From positions 5,828,001 through 5,892,000 of the forward strand of contig CM072884.1 of assembly GCA_037013685.1 (NCBI GenBank): DNA of 64,000 nucleotides, read 5' to 3'. Below are positions 24,541 to 36,839 of the stretch, piece after piece. Under the pieces are notes generated by a model. The model was not told the DNA's origin. It saw nothing but the letters and a program-made list of their open reading frames with translations, and made no database searches. Positions within the stretch are counted from its first letter, which is position 1. Each line of letters starts with the position of its first letter. Source of the DNA: Acridotheres tristis. Taxonomy: Eukaryota > Chordata > Aves > Passeriformes > Sturnidae. The translations under genes were made by a program, and so were the position numbers.

Positions 24541-27500
24541 GCCATAGAAAAAGGGACTCTCATTGTTTATTACTACAGAAAGTGGGAAAGAGGACTGGGA
24601 TTTTGTTGGCTGTTGGTGAAAAAAAATTCTGTTAGCAGCATTTATAGATGTAGGACTCCTTTGGTTTTTATTTTTAGGGAACCATATGAGAGGCATACCA
24701 AGTTGGTAACTGTAAGAAAGTACTCTTAACCAGGGAAAGGCACAGACCAAAGTGCAGTTACCTCTGGGTAAATTTTTGGCTAGTGACAGAAATCGGGACA
24801 GTACTAAAATTACAGCTTGAATGCAGAAATCTCTTAATCCAGGGGTGGATTGCATCATTTGCTGGACTGTGACATTTTCTGGATTGTGTCATTTTGCTTG
24901 GATATACTGTAGAATTCCAGCATGCTTTGCCCTAAAAATCATGGTTATATGACTGAGGGAAAAGTGAAAATCTGTATTGCTGGTATATTTAAAAAGCTTC
25001 TTATTGTACTTTAAAAATCAGTGAAGAGAACATATTTTGGTTTATTGAAAAGAAGCAATAAAGATAAGAACTTATCCACTGAATCCAACAGGACTCTACG
25101 TTTGTCAAATGTGTGCTTAGTTTAGGTCACGAGAAAACTGAGATGTGCAAGAGCACTGTAAATCCTCTGCACAGGGGCAGTGATCTGTGACTGGTTTCTT
25201 TTTCCTAAACACAGACACACTCAGAATTTCCTCTTCCCTCTGACATTTGTCCCTCTCCCTTTGAGACCGGTGGCCTTCTTGCCCTTTACAACATCAACTC
25301 AAACATGGTAAGTGGTGCAGAAAACCTTGCATGAATTCCATAGCTCCTTCAAGAGGGCTAATCCACCATTTAAGTCCCACAGGCTTAAATGCTTTTCATC
25401 ACTTGACCTCTTCATAAGGATGAATTTCCCCTACAGTGAGGGCGGCATCCGACAGTTGTTACTTTGTCAGTCAGACGAAACTATAAAGCAATACACAATA
25501 AATAGTATATAAACATCAAATCAAAGAATAGAATTTGTAATTCTGTCTCACACATTATTTCCTTGGATTACTGCTTAAAATCTCAGAATTAATATTTCAA
25601 GGAGAGTATGATTGCAACAGTTCTACTGGAAACAGCAAAATCTGCTCAGTGAACAGTCTGTGTGTACAGCCACTGGTCTAAATCAACTCCACTGCCAAAC
25701 TGGCAAGCACCAGGTAATAGATAAAATGAATAGACAATTCAGAAATGTCCAACAGATAACTAAAATTGAAATTTTATTTTTTTTCAATAATATTCATCAG
25801 ACAATTTTCTGACAAGACTTTTCTGAAAGATGAAGTGCAAATGGGAACCCTGTAAGAATGTTTAGAAGAATTGTACATGACATTTTTAAGCGCCACCAAG
25901 TACACATTGAATACTTTGTAAGTATATAGGCATAGCAACATGCAAGTGTCATGTACCCAACATTACAATATGCATTTTGTCTGTTTAAAGTTATTAATGA
26001 GGAAATAAAATGAAATTGATGTGTCTTATCATCAGTGCAATATGTTTAATTCCCAGGGATTTTTTTTTTTTTTACAGGTTAGTGGTATTTCTGAACCATT
26101 GAAATATATCCTTCTCAGGGCCATAAATTGCCAGTGTAAGAGCAAAGTACACCAGGGTTCCTAGGAGAATGCACTTACACTGACCATGAATAGATGAAGT
26201 TGTTATAGTCCTTTCACAAATTATGCCTTATTATTTATTCTAGGAAACTTCCTGCTGAACTGAAGGGGTTTTGTAGTTATAAAATATCTAGGCTAAAAGT
26301 AAAGGATGCACAAGGATTGCTTTATAATTCTTTTGAAAAAGAGCTAAATAGCAACTCAAACATGTGCATTAAGGATTTGAGCCTTGTCCTTTTGAAATCA
26401 ATAGGCGTACTGTACTCAATTTTGATGGAAGCAGGACATATATGAATCCAGTAATCCATGAGTTCACCCTCTTGGCTCACTGTTTTGGCAGAAGCAGATG
26501 ACTGTAGGTTATATTTGCATATTTCTATGTAAGCTATATAGGGGTATAAGCAAATCTGCATTCACTGAAAAAGGACAACATGTGCAACTGCATATTTACT
26601 AACATTAATCAATATGCATAGAAAGGAGACAAAAAGGAAATGATAAAGAAATCAGCCCAGCAATTAAAGACTATCCTCCTCTTTATGATCAACATAAAGA
26701 GTTGATGATCATCCTTACAATCTTCTTTACAAGCTATTACTTTAAACTCTCTCCTTTTACGCCTATTATAAAAACCCTTCAATATTTCATTTTAGAACAA
26801 GACCGAGAAAATTATCGTGTTTAGAAGAAAATAGCATTGGTGATTTTCAGCACTATGCATAAGGGCAGGCTAAGGCTGTCTGTAGTTTGTGCTGAAACAT
26901 GAGATCAGAGCTCACACATGAAACACTGCTGGCTTGACCCTGAACACAGGGAAAGTGCTTAAAGTGCTGACCCCAACAGGCTTGGCTTTGCACCTGAAAT
27001 CTTAAAAAAAGGAACAAACAAAAACCCTTGAACTTTTCTTTAATAGTAGCACACACTGCTCCTTTTAGAGGAGATACTTTTTCTTCCTCCTTTCCAATTA
27101 GACCTCTGCTTTTAGCCCAGCAGAGAATAAATGACTTAAGACACAGAACGTGGAGGGCACACCTACAGTAAACACGGAAGCCATGAAGAAATTTTATTTT
27201 TTTCCCCCCATCTACTGCAAGGCTCTGGAAGCCCCTAGAACTGCATACTCGTTCAAATTGGTTTCACGCCTTCTCTCTGGTTGTGAGTACATTAAACATT
27301 GCTGAAGAAAATGAACACAGCTCGGCAACAGGATGATTCCTAGATGCTGGAAGAATTCCCTTAAGGGCTGCTGGAAGCGCACGAGGCTTGGAGCATCCTG
27401 AGGATGAGGAGTGATACAGAAGTGTGCTGTTCAACCATGTTTGTACCCTTATTTTCTCCTGAGTTAAAGGAAGTGCAGAGTGCTGGGTAAGATTCCTCGA

Positions 27501-28621
27501 TAGCAAGAAGGAACTGTGCTAGCTTCTCTTAATGCCGAGTAAACAACTTTCATGTGTTTTAGAGGCCTTAGGTCCACCCTGAAAAACCCTGTAGGAAGTC
27601 CTACTCTCAAAAGAGTTTCTACTCTGTTCTGTGGACATCAAAGGCTTCTCTATTAATTTAATTTTCTCCTGCTGTTTGCAATAGTCCTTCTCTGCTCCCC
27701 ATGCATTGAGTGTTTTTAATGTAAACATGCCCTGGCAATATTATGTTTAAATAAGTAAGAGACAAGTCAGGGTATCTCAACAGTGTTGATATTGCATATT
27801 TAATTCAAAAGCTTGCATGTGCTTTTTAAGGTTTCTCTTCATACGTGCATGCCTTACTAGGAAGAATTGTGTTGCAGTTGGATTGCAAATCATTATCTAG
27901 AGCTGACTAAATATTGATGGGTTATAGCAGTTTATTTTTAAGCTGTTTGGGATGAATCCCCAGCCAGCGTAAATTGGCCCACATTTAAGGCAACAGAGTG
28001 AAGCTGATTTATACCAGCTGAGGCTGTGTCCTTATGCCCTGTTAAAAAGCTAAAACTATACCAAAATTAATAAGAACAGGGCAAGAATTATGAACCCAGG
28101 AAATATTTTTTACCTATTTTTAACAGAAAAAATAATAATACAGTGATTTCATTTCAAGACTAAAGCAAAGATTCAATAGTATTTAAAATGTATACAAATA
28201 TATCATAGCTAGTATTTAGACTAAGAGGTAGATGTCATATTCTAGGAATAGTATACTGTGGAATGATGCTAATGGCAGTTGCTAAATACATTTATTTGCC
28301 TGTTACACAGGACAAAAAGGAGAGTCATACCAATGGCAATCACAAGAAGGCTTACAAAAAAAAATCTTGTCTTTTGCTATTCTTTATCTGTCTTTCGGTG
28401 CGTTTCTTCTGGAAGGGCATAATGGAAAAGTGTCAAGAAGTAAAAAGATCTATAATACAAAACTTCATGTTTACAAAAATGTTAGCTTTATCATTAAAGG
28501 CATCATCTGTACTGTAATGGAAGCATTCTGTACTTGCAATTTAAGATTACCTGGCGTTACTGAGCAAGTAGTGGAAATTCCAGGTGAGGTGATTCAGCAA
28601 AACAGGGGTCAGAAGAATGCA

Positions 28622-28655
28622 GCTCTCTCTCCTTCTCTCTCTCTTTCTCTGCTCA
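28622..28655. repeat. (CT)-rich simple repeat
   Basis: CT dinucleotides broken by single CT-to-TT/CC changes over about 34 bp. Low-complexity only. Confidence 0.8.
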
Positions 28656-29103
28656 TACTAAAAATACCAGGGCATATGGCAGCATATTTCAGCATCTTAA
28701 CATACTAGGCTCCCTTGAGGACAGAAAAAAAGATGAAACTTGTGCTGTTGAGCCAGAAACAAGATTATAGAACAGTGGTGCCAGACATTCAGAGTGCTGG
28801 TAGCAAAGCCATTAGAGGAGTCAGTGTCTTACTTTGCCTAAAGGTGTTTCAGTGGTATTTAATGGTGCTCCAAGAAATGGAAAGCAAAGCTGGTGAGAAT
28901 GAGGAGCAGTATAAGAATTTTTTATAAATTAATTGTCATTGCAAGTAGAGGAATTACACATATTGCATTAGGATATCCACTGCTTGTAGATGTACCTTCC
29001 ACTTTCCCCTTGTGACTGTTAGGGGTCATCCCCTGCTTGAAATAATCAAAATGCATATTATAATTACATGGTTTTCCAATATCCATACACAGCAAGTACA
29101 AGA

Positions 29104-29197
29104 TACTTACATGTAAGTACACTGTATTTACCTATATTTTTGCATAGTTTTTAGTGTGTACTTTGTGCCACTTAATAAAAAGCATTACTCATCATTT
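29104..29197 (-). repeat. Left arm of inverted MITE-like repeat pair
   Basis: This arm contains a perfect 16-bp palindrome TACTTACATGTAAGTA (29104-29119) and ends TGTGCCACTTAATAAAAAGC followed by ATTACTC. It matches the reverse complement of the right arm (29477-29600) over about 80 bp, roughly two-thirds identity by eye. The best preserved block is GTGCCACTTA. It lies outside known gene parts, possibly within the distal CADM2 3' UTR. Confidence 0.55.
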
Positions 29198-29476
29198 TTG
29201 TTGTTGCTGTTTTTCTTTATTAGACAGCTTGTTCAATTAAAGTTGGAGTAGCTGGGATTTTTGGTATGTTCATCAAAAATTACCAGTTCCTAGGAGTGTA
29301 GAGATTAGACATTTGGAGGAGTCTGGGTAAGCGCTGGGGGAAGCTGCAGTGGGAACATGAAAGTTTTAAATCACCTCCTTGATTAAGAAATGCAATATCA
29401 GATTTAATGATGCTAATTTAATAAACTTACCTTTAATTCGAACGGAATTCTAAAGGTAAGAAGTCCGTTTTCCTTT

Positions 29477-29600
29477 TGGTAACACTTTACAATAAGTGGC
29501 ACTAAATTACACTAGAACTGCTATGTTACAGGGAATTACATGTAACTACACTGTAACTGTTGAAAGAGCTACTGTACATGTGCGTACATGGTAACTTCAG
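29477..29600 (+). repeat. Right arm of inverted MITE-like repeat pair
   Basis: The arm starts TTGGTAACACTTTACAATAA and continues GTGGCACTAAATTACACT, then has several ACATGTAACTACACTGTAAC-type units. The GGTAACACTTTACAATAAG end resembles termini of old palindromic DNA-transposon-derived repeats in vertebrates, recalled without a database check. Its terminus faces the left arm's terminus across about 280 bp of unrelated sequence. Confidence 0.55.
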
Positions 29601-29664
29601 TGCTGTTACAATCATGAATTACATAATTACAGATGATTCTGTCCTTCCTTCTCATTGAAATAGC

Positions 29665-29703
29665 TATATATATATATTTATATTTATATATATATATATT
29701 ATA
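29665..29703. repeat. (TA)n microsatellite
   Basis: Interrupted TA dinucleotide tract of about 39 bp with TTTATATTTA interruptions, directly after the right MITE-like arm. Confidence 0.9.
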
Positions 29704-31242
29704 CCGCAATGAAAACACACAAGATGTTAACTTTCATGTCTCACTTAGAAAAGTTGGTTTTCTTCACGCGTTCCTTTAGAGAGGGAGTCTCAGTGCAAGA
29801 TGAACCATCCTTAAGTGATGTGGAAACTTACTGAGATGTTCTAGGTTAAACTCTGAGCCTCAAGTTAAACATCAGGTTCCTTAAACTGTCTCTTGGTTTG
29901 TCAGATGACACTACAAGAGTGGGATGATGCACCCCTTGTCTTCTGATGTACCACTTTCTTGGTCAAATCATGAGAATGTTCTTGAAGCATTTTAAAAAAA
30001 CCAAACAAAACCAAAAAACTCTACATCAAAAAGTTTAAAAATAATCAGCAATTGACACTGTAAACAGTACACTGGAAGAAACTAGCTACCTGGTCTGGAG
30101 AAAACTACTCTGCAAGTGAGTGAGGGATAGGATGTCACATACATTTTAGTGAAGGTGGTTCCCATTCAGAGCCTCCATTTTATACACTTGCTGGGTGCCT
30201 CACACCATCATAAAAACATTTTGGTTTTTTTTTTTCCAGAGTGGGAAATTTGGGCAAAAGGAAGGGACAACTGGCTTTGAGCCTACTTCAATGTCATTAG
30301 TGTTGAGCCATGATTCTGCTTACAGAAAAGAGGGATGCCTCTTTACACCCAATGCAGCAATCTGAACCCGTGAAGAGCAGACAGGCCTGCTAAGTGCTAC
30401 CCAGGTAGAATGCTCTGTGTGGGGCTTTTCACACCTGCTGTGCAAGCTGCAAGGGACATCACCAGGTGCAAGACAATGGAAGATCAAATGGGTTAAAAAT
30501 GAGCGCATGTGAGGAGTTTTAATTGAAAGCCAATGGAAAAAAAACCCAACCAAACAAACCTGTTTTAACAGTACAATTTACATCTTTTTTTTTTTGCCAA
30601 GTTGAAATGCTGTTTCTATGCCACTGGAGAATATGGTTTGAAATGGTTACCACAAGGCCCATCCTGCTTTTGAAGATCCTACCTGACCTTGGCTGGGCAA
30701 TGGTTCAAGTAACAACCCTACTATTCAAGCGAGCTGGAATTAGGAAGGATGAAGGAAGGCATAAACACCACGCTGGTAGGGAATTCCACTTGAGCAAATA
30801 AGGCCCTCATCCAGGGAAGCACTTCATTTTTAAGCATGTGAACAGTGCCTTATACTCCAAGGGAACCTCTCTGATGCCTGAAGTTGACTATGTGCTTAAA
30901 AGCTTAGTTGAACTGGGCCCCAGGTCCTGAAATAAAACTTTGATGCTGTACTATAGCTAATGTAACTTACTGCTGTGACAAGAACCCTTATTTTTGGTAT
31001 TAAACTGAATGACTTCCTTTGCCAGCCTTTTACATGTTTATGTTTTGAAAGACATGAGTATCTTGTAAACCTATACTAGTTTTCAATGTGTCTAGTAGCA
31101 CCTACCTGGTTCTCTCAAACTACCATATTATATTAACATATTATTGCATTTTTCCACAGATGGGTATGGAGTGAACTGTAAAAACAAGCATGCAATCACA
31201 TCAATGCAGACTTATTTCTTTAAAATGTCATACTGTATATGA

Positions 31243-33325
31243 TTTATTATGTTAACACTCAACCACATCATATTATTTATGTCTGTATATTTTGAAAAAA
31301 AGTGCTGCTTTGATTGACGTCACCCTTTTTTCTTAGAAATTAACAAGATAAATGCTTCAACAAAAACAATTAAAATACTCTAATATTGTCCTTAAAAGGT
31401 TTATATTCTTCTGATAAATAATCTGTCACAGCACCTTTATCTTCCATTTTACCATACCACATGATGTCGTGTTCCAAACTCTCCCTTCCCCACACAAAAA
31501 TAAAATCCCAGGAGAAAGTCCTTTACAGCAGACCATCATGCTTTTATGCTTCACAAATACATCAACCAGAGAGAAATACTTCTTTTTGTCAAAGGTGCAA
31601 AACACAGGAGCAAAGCGAGCTCCAGCTAGACTAACTTGCATTCTCCAGTGTAGAATCATTTCCAAGACCTGTTATGGCAACCTTTTCTTTTCATTGGAAG
31701 AGGAAATAAGCCGATGGGCTTACAGTGTTTTGTTGTCATATTTAAGAGCATGTGATTTTTCAGCTGTCAATTACACAAAAAAATTTCAGAAATAATCCAA
31801 ACAGAGACCTTCACTGTGGAGCTAAAAGCATGGCAGGAATTCTCTATCATTCACGGTGACATAAGTTTGTACCTCACAAAATGCATAGACAGGAATTTAA
31901 TATAAAGAATTAGTCCATTTACTGTATACACAAAACATATATCTTTTGTTTTAACACTTCTATTTTTTTCTTTTTTTTTCTTTTCTTTTTTTTTTTTTTA
32001 AGTGTTTTTGTTTTTGTTTTTTTTTTTGGCAAACCAACATAGAGAAGCAGCTCTGGAACTGCCAAATTAAAAACTGAGAATTTTAGCAACTCAATAGTAC
32101 TTTTTAAGGATAATAATCAAATGTGGTTGTAATTTAAAACCTGAGGCTGTGCACTGGTTGTTAGCTTAAAACTACCTTTCCATATAACATTGTGCTTCCA
32201 TTGTATAACAAAGAAAAAATTAACAAGAACTAGAAAAGTTTGCTGCTGAACAGTGCTAGGACATACAGACAAAAAAATACTAACACATGTTATTTACTCA
32301 GAATATTCATTTTGAGTCATATCTAAAGGGATATAATGGACATTAGAAAATGCTTACTTGTGACTGACTTAGCTACTGCCAAAAAAGTTGAATATGTATC
32401 AAGTAATGTTTAATTGAATTTATTATATGCACTATATACAGACACTAAAATGCCTTGCAATTGTGCCCCATGAACACATCAAATTTGACTAGGCAGGTGA
32501 ATTCATGTTTAGCAAATAAATTATAAAAACATAAATTACTCAGAAAGTTCTCTAATCTTTGTGATCCCAAAAGCCAGTAAAAGGGCAGGAAAATTGTTTC
32601 AAAAGAAGCTCTATTACCTAAATTTGCAGAATCTGTATAGCTATTCAGCATGTTATCACCACTGAAACATGGCACTGTTGTCAAGGTACCATTTAAATCA
32701 TAACAAAACAAAGCAAAACAAAACAAGAAATTCATTGGACTGGTCTTTTTTTCCCCATAAAATCCAAACATACAGGAAACTATGCTAAACAGATTTCAAT
32801 CTGTGTTTCTAAGGGCATATATTTCAAAAACAAGTTGATTTTTGAATAATAGATAGACAGGTATAAAATATTCTTTGTAAACATCTAATCTTAGACTTAA
32901 CATTTGCTGTAAGTGAATTAGGACCTTACCTAATAGTACTTGTTATGAATTTTGTTCTATGACATACTAGTAGGGACATGATAAAAGAAAACTGGAAAAG
33001 AAAGCTGTATAACACTTAAATATGTAGAAAACTTGGGTTAAGATGATGATTAACATTGTTAAGGCTGTATATTCAAGCACTGTATGTTAAGAGAGCAGTG
33101 GACATGATTTTTAGGCAATAAGAAATGTCCTGTTTTACGCATGATACTGTAATTACAGAATGATGATGTCAACAACTGATTGTTGGTGTAAACTGGCTAC
33201 TTATAGCAGGTATGGGAGTTAATAAAGATAGCAGAAGATGGCAGAAATGAATTCTGAGAAATGATAGCCAGTTTTCTCCAGCAGTCAGCCTGATAAGAAA
33301 AAACTCCAAGATTCTAGCTCTGCAT
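31243..33325 (-). other. CADM2: CADM2 3' UTR, distal end undetermined
   Basis: Sequence below the CADM2 stop codon is AT-rich, free of recognisable transposons for several kilobases, and transcribed leftward. AATAAA hexamers on the minus strand occur at 32424-32419 and 31248-31243, so either could mark a poly(A) site; the drawn boundary is the second of these. The mammalian CADM2 transcript is remembered as having a very long 3' UTR, so the real end may lie several kilobases further left. Only location and hexamers are seen; the extent is inference. Confidence 0.45.
31961..32028. repeat. T-rich low-complexity tract inside the presumed CADM2 3' UTR
   Basis: Sixty-eight bases are almost entirely T with scattered C, A and G on the plus strand. 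The CADM2 transcript would therefore carry a long A-rich stretch here. It is low-complexity sequence, not a transposon tail that I can tie to an element. In cDNA libraries such a tract can cause internal oligo-dT priming and a false 3' end. Confidence 0.85.
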
Positions 33326-33444
33326 CTAAATGAAATACTCTTTTTTCTCCTCTGCATTGACTTGGCTGCCTTCTGCATTGATAATGGCTGTGTCGGCATC
33401 AGGTGCATCTTCAGCTCCTTTTGCTTCATTTGTTAAATATGTTC
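33326..33444 (-). CDS. CADM2: CADM2 terminal coding exon, cytoplasmic tail
   Basis: This last coding exon of CADM2 begins after a TTCCTACAG acceptor. Its first two bases, GA, complete the Gly codon started in the transmembrane exon, so the phase agrees exactly. It encodes 38 residues and a TAG stop. The tail opens with [15 protein letters not shown], the membrane-proximal segment that in this family binds FERM-domain protein 4.1 partners. It then runs [20 protein letters not shown] and ends in EYFI, a class II PDZ-binding C-terminus that recruits scaffolds of the CASK, MPP and syntenin type. Length and sequence agree with full-length vertebrate CADM2, with no frameshift or premature stop. Roles are known from the family; the sequence directly shows the motifs, the splice site and the stop. 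Confidence 0.96.
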
Positions 33445-35053
33445 CTGTAGGAATCAGTACAAGACAAAAGAAACAAAAAGAAAAAAAAAAGGAGAAAGAT
33501 TAGGTTTTTTTTTTTTTTACACTGCATTATAGGAAGTGCATTTCAAGCAATGTACTCCAATTTTTTAATGAATGAAAAATATTCTTACACAGTTTTTAGT
33601 ATACATCATAAAGGTGTGCTCAACTTCGTAATTTGCTTAAGAAATATTTACACTTCTACTTACACTGGTAAAGGCACATATACAAACTCTAATATAGCCA
33701 CAACAAATTAAGGAAATATTTTAATAAAGCTCCATTTTATCTAACTGCAGTAATATGCAATATATTCTTCAATTACAGAATAAGTGATAAAATCTTGGTT
33801 ATTTCATGAAATAGCTATCCATCAAAAACAAAGCAACTTTGAAGACTTAGATATTCATAAATATGCTTGCCTTTTCTTTTCTTTTTTTTTTATGGCCACT
33901 GATCATTTGTAATCCTGTTTTTTCTTGATCATATCTAGGCTTTAATTTTACAGAATTGTATCATTAAATTACATCAAAAATGACAAAATTGAGGCAGTTT
34001 TATTAACTGAACCAACTCATATTATACTATCACAGCTATTTTTATGCTCTGGATATGAATGAAAAAAGAAATGTGTACAATAGTTGAATTTCCCTTTGTG
34101 AAAAGCATTATTTATGCTGGCATAAGATGTTCAACTGCTCATTCAGGAAAGTAAAACAAAAGAGACACACTTTCACTGGCTCATTAAAAAAAAATTCTGA
34201 TTTTCTCCCATGTAGTCCAATCAAATTGAAAAGCTGTTTTTTATCAATTTATGTTTGCTAGGTATATGATTATCCTATCTAAAAAGAAGGTTACTGAATT
34301 AATACCAACAGTCATCCTCTCTTTTTTTTGAGGAGTGTGGAAAGGGATTCAAAGCAGTTTTAGCAATAGGCCTCCAAGCTGTACAGAGGTTAAATCTCAA
34401 GGCATGATTTTGGAACTAACTAGGTCAAAATCAAACCACAGAGAAGTCAGAAGTCAGTGTCACTCCATTCCTGTTATCTTTAGTGGCAGAGGGGGACTGA
34501 AAATGAAGGGACCAGAATTATTAAGGTAAAACCACAGAATAAAGTAAAGCTAGCCCCAGGAATGAACCCCTTATTCCAGCAGGATCATTGATAAACTGAT
34601 TTGAAAACTCACCACTGGATTCTGTATAATATGATCTTTTAAACATATACTTAAAATATTAGCATAATCCATTAAAATGAAAAATCTTATTTACTCAACA
34701 CAAATATATTCTGCTGAACTGATAGGCTAGTTAAAACTATGAGAGCATGGTGAGAACATGTAATCAAGTATCAGGAGTTCAGATCCAAACCCAAGGGGCA
34801 ATCTCACCCCTTGGTCTCTCTAAATCACTGACTTATAAGATGACCTTGGGCATGCACTAACTCCATGTCCTTTGCCTTAGCCAGCCTACTGGAAAACATT
34901 AAAATTCACAGGGACCTCACTTGCAACTGGACTGAGAACTACTTTTTGTTCAAATCACTTAGCAGAGGGGGGAAGGTGAAAGGGAAAGGCACTTCCAGGT
35001 GAAATCACGTCTTGCTTCCAAGAGTGATAGAACTTCCACTAAAAGTGTCCTAC
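33445..35053 (-). other. CADM2: CADM2 last intron
   Basis: This 1,609-bp intron separates the transmembrane exon from the terminal exon. On the minus strand it begins GTAGGACAC and ends TTCCTACAG, and it interrupts a Gly codon after its first base. The body is AT-rich with several homopolymer runs (for example near 33480-33520 and 33880-33892). I see no repeat family, no alternative exon with an open reading frame matching CADM2, and no RNA gene inside it. A short ORF that enters from the terminal exon in another frame is an overlap artefact. Confidence 0.9.
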
Positions 35054-35179
35054 CTTTATGTCTTGCCAGGTATCGACCAAGGAGAATTATAGAACATAAT
35101 GTTACAAAGACAACTACAGCCACTATTCCTCCTATAAGAGCGTGGTCAGGTCCAGTCTGTCCAGCCAAAGCATTTGGAT
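35054..35179 (-). CDS. CADM2: CADM2 transmembrane exon (penultimate coding exon)
   Basis: This internal exon of cell adhesion molecule 2 encodes the juxtamembrane segment and single transmembrane helix of a neuronal immunoglobulin-superfamily protein that mediates homophilic and heterophilic contacts at axons and synapses. Reading on the minus strand, a pyrimidine-rich tract ending in TAG precedes the exon and AAAG/GTAGGA follows it, so both splice sites are canonical. The exon is 126 nt: two bases completing an Asp codon, 41 codons, and one base of a Gly codon. The peptide begins [17 protein letters not shown], runs through a hydrophobic helix ([17 protein letters not shown]) and ends in the basic stop-transfer RYLARHK. 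This matches vertebrate CADM2 closely. The differences I notice from the human protein, recalled from memory, are Thr for Asn in GQTG and Ile for Phe in CSII. CADM1, 3 and 4 share the layout but not the PNALAG juxtamembrane stretch, so the paralogue call is firm. Confidence 0.95.
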
Positions 35180-35830
35180 CTAGAGGGAGAGACAAAAAAG
35201 CAAAAATGGTCCTACACAGAGAAAAAAAAAATGACAGGGAAATTCATAATACCAAGTTTTATACTGATCGTCCTGAAAATAGGGCATTTCCCTCTTTAAT
35301 ATTCAGCATGGTTATTCCCACTTTTACTCCCAGTATCTTATCAACGACACAGTGCTGCTTGTATTCCCAGATTGTTAAAACCCTGAGGACATCACAGTTA
35401 TGAAAAACATTACCTTATTCTTCTTTGGCAGAGGTTAGTAAATGGAAAAGGTTTCTAGCTTTGTCCTAGCCATTTTAGAACTGAAAACCTGGCCATAGCT
35501 ATTTACAGAAGGAAAAACAAGGAAGTGAGAATTGGGGATCAGATAGCATCAGCAGAATACTGTCTGCATAATATATAATTTATAGAATGGATTCTCAGTG
35601 GGGAACCCTTATATGTTCTCTTCCTCTCATTCCTACCCCTCTTGCACCAGAACTAAAAAGGCAGATAATGTGCAGCAGTGCCAAGTTCCTCTGCACGTGG
35701 CTGAGTCTGCATGGATTTGGTCAGACAAAGGTATCAGGTACCCGAAACTCATCATTCAGACTCAAACATCAGTTTGTCAATGTACTACAAATGCTCAATT
35801 AACACCCAGTGTTAGCAAGCTATAACAGAT

Positions 35831-36210
35831 ATCACAGAATCACAGTGTCAGCCGGGATGGAAAAGACCTTTGAGATCATCAAGCCCAACCAATGAAGTAA
35901 CATCATCTTATCAAACAGTCCATGGCACTGACTGCCACATCCAATCTCTTAAACACCTCCAGGGATGGTGACTCCACTGCCTCCCTGCCAGCCCATCCCA
36001 ATGCTCAATCATTCTTTCTGTGAAAATCTTCTTCCCAATGTCCAGCTTAAGCCTCCTCTGGCACAGCTTGCACTTGGGTGTTGTTAAACCTCATGCTGTT
36101 GTATTCAGCCCATGGATCCAGCCTGTCCAGATCCCTCAGCAGAGCCCTCCTACCCTCCAACAGATCAACACTCCCCCACAACTTTGTGTCCTCTGCACAT
36201 TTGCTAATGG
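35831..36210 (-). mobile_element. CR1 LINE 3' fragment, internally deleted
   Basis: Read on the minus strand, this is the 3' end of a CR1 retrotransposon. It contains GGAGTCACCATCCCTGGAGG, the GATGATCTCAAAGGTCTTTT block, and ends in the tandem CTGTGATTCTGTG. Further 5' the segment around GGACAGGCTGGATCC and ACAGCATGAGGTTTAACAAC is also recognisable. The normal central part of the CR1 3' region appears to be missing between the CCAAGTGCA and CCAGAGGAGG blocks. The 5' boundary is fuzzy and may reach about 36340. CR1 is the dominant avian LINE and is usually 5'-truncated, as here. Confidence 0.9.
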
Positions 36211-36839
36211 CAGAGTGAATCAGCAGGTTCCTTTTTCCAGCTCTGTGCAGAGCACTGGGAATGCTGTCAGATTCAAGCGTTCTGTGCTGGTCATTTGCCT
36301 GCTCTGCTGCCCAATGCGTCACAAAAGTTGCAAAGAGACAATCATGGGAAATGGCACTACTTTGGGGTGAGTAATTCTTCAGAGCTTTTAACAGTGAACC
36401 ACTAACCTGTGACTGTTGACTCAACAGATAAATGCAGAAGAAGGTAAAATTTTAATCTGCGGATCATGACATGGTTCCTATTATAATGAAAATGCCTCTG
36501 CTATCAAGTAATAGTAATTCTCTGAAGATGTTATTAGCATGTACTGTATGCTGCAATCATTCCACTCTCACTGCTTCAAGGGCATTCCCCTTGTAGGAGC
36601 TGTTTATATTCTTCAAATAGTTTGCAAACAACTTCTTTGCTTTGCAAAAGGGAAAGGCAGGAAAAATATTTACACAGAAAAGAGGGCAAGTCTGTGAAGA
36701 TGACAGAAAGGCCTCTGATAATGCTGAGGAGGTGTGATTCCTTAATATCATGATTACATTCTGCTGACCAGGATTGCTGTATGGCTGAAAAATGTATGGA
36801 TATATCTGGTATGGGAGTCTCATGAGGTGTAATTAGGCC

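Larger units (their letters stand above)
21931..29103. other. Intergenic or distal CADM2 3' UTR DNA
   Basis: About 7 kb of AT-rich sequence with no recognised transposon apart from simple repeats. The right-hand part may belong to a long CADM2 3' UTR. ORFs of 60 to 113 codons have no recognisable product. Confidence 0.5.

Noticed and set aside
33169..33429. 86-residue minus-strand ORF over the CADM2 terminal exon
   Set aside because: It is in a different frame from the true tail, which is fixed by splice phase and ends at the TAG at 33326-33328.
34999..35403. 134-residue plus-strand ORF
   Set aside because: It is the antisense reading of the CADM2 transmembrane exon and its flanking intron.
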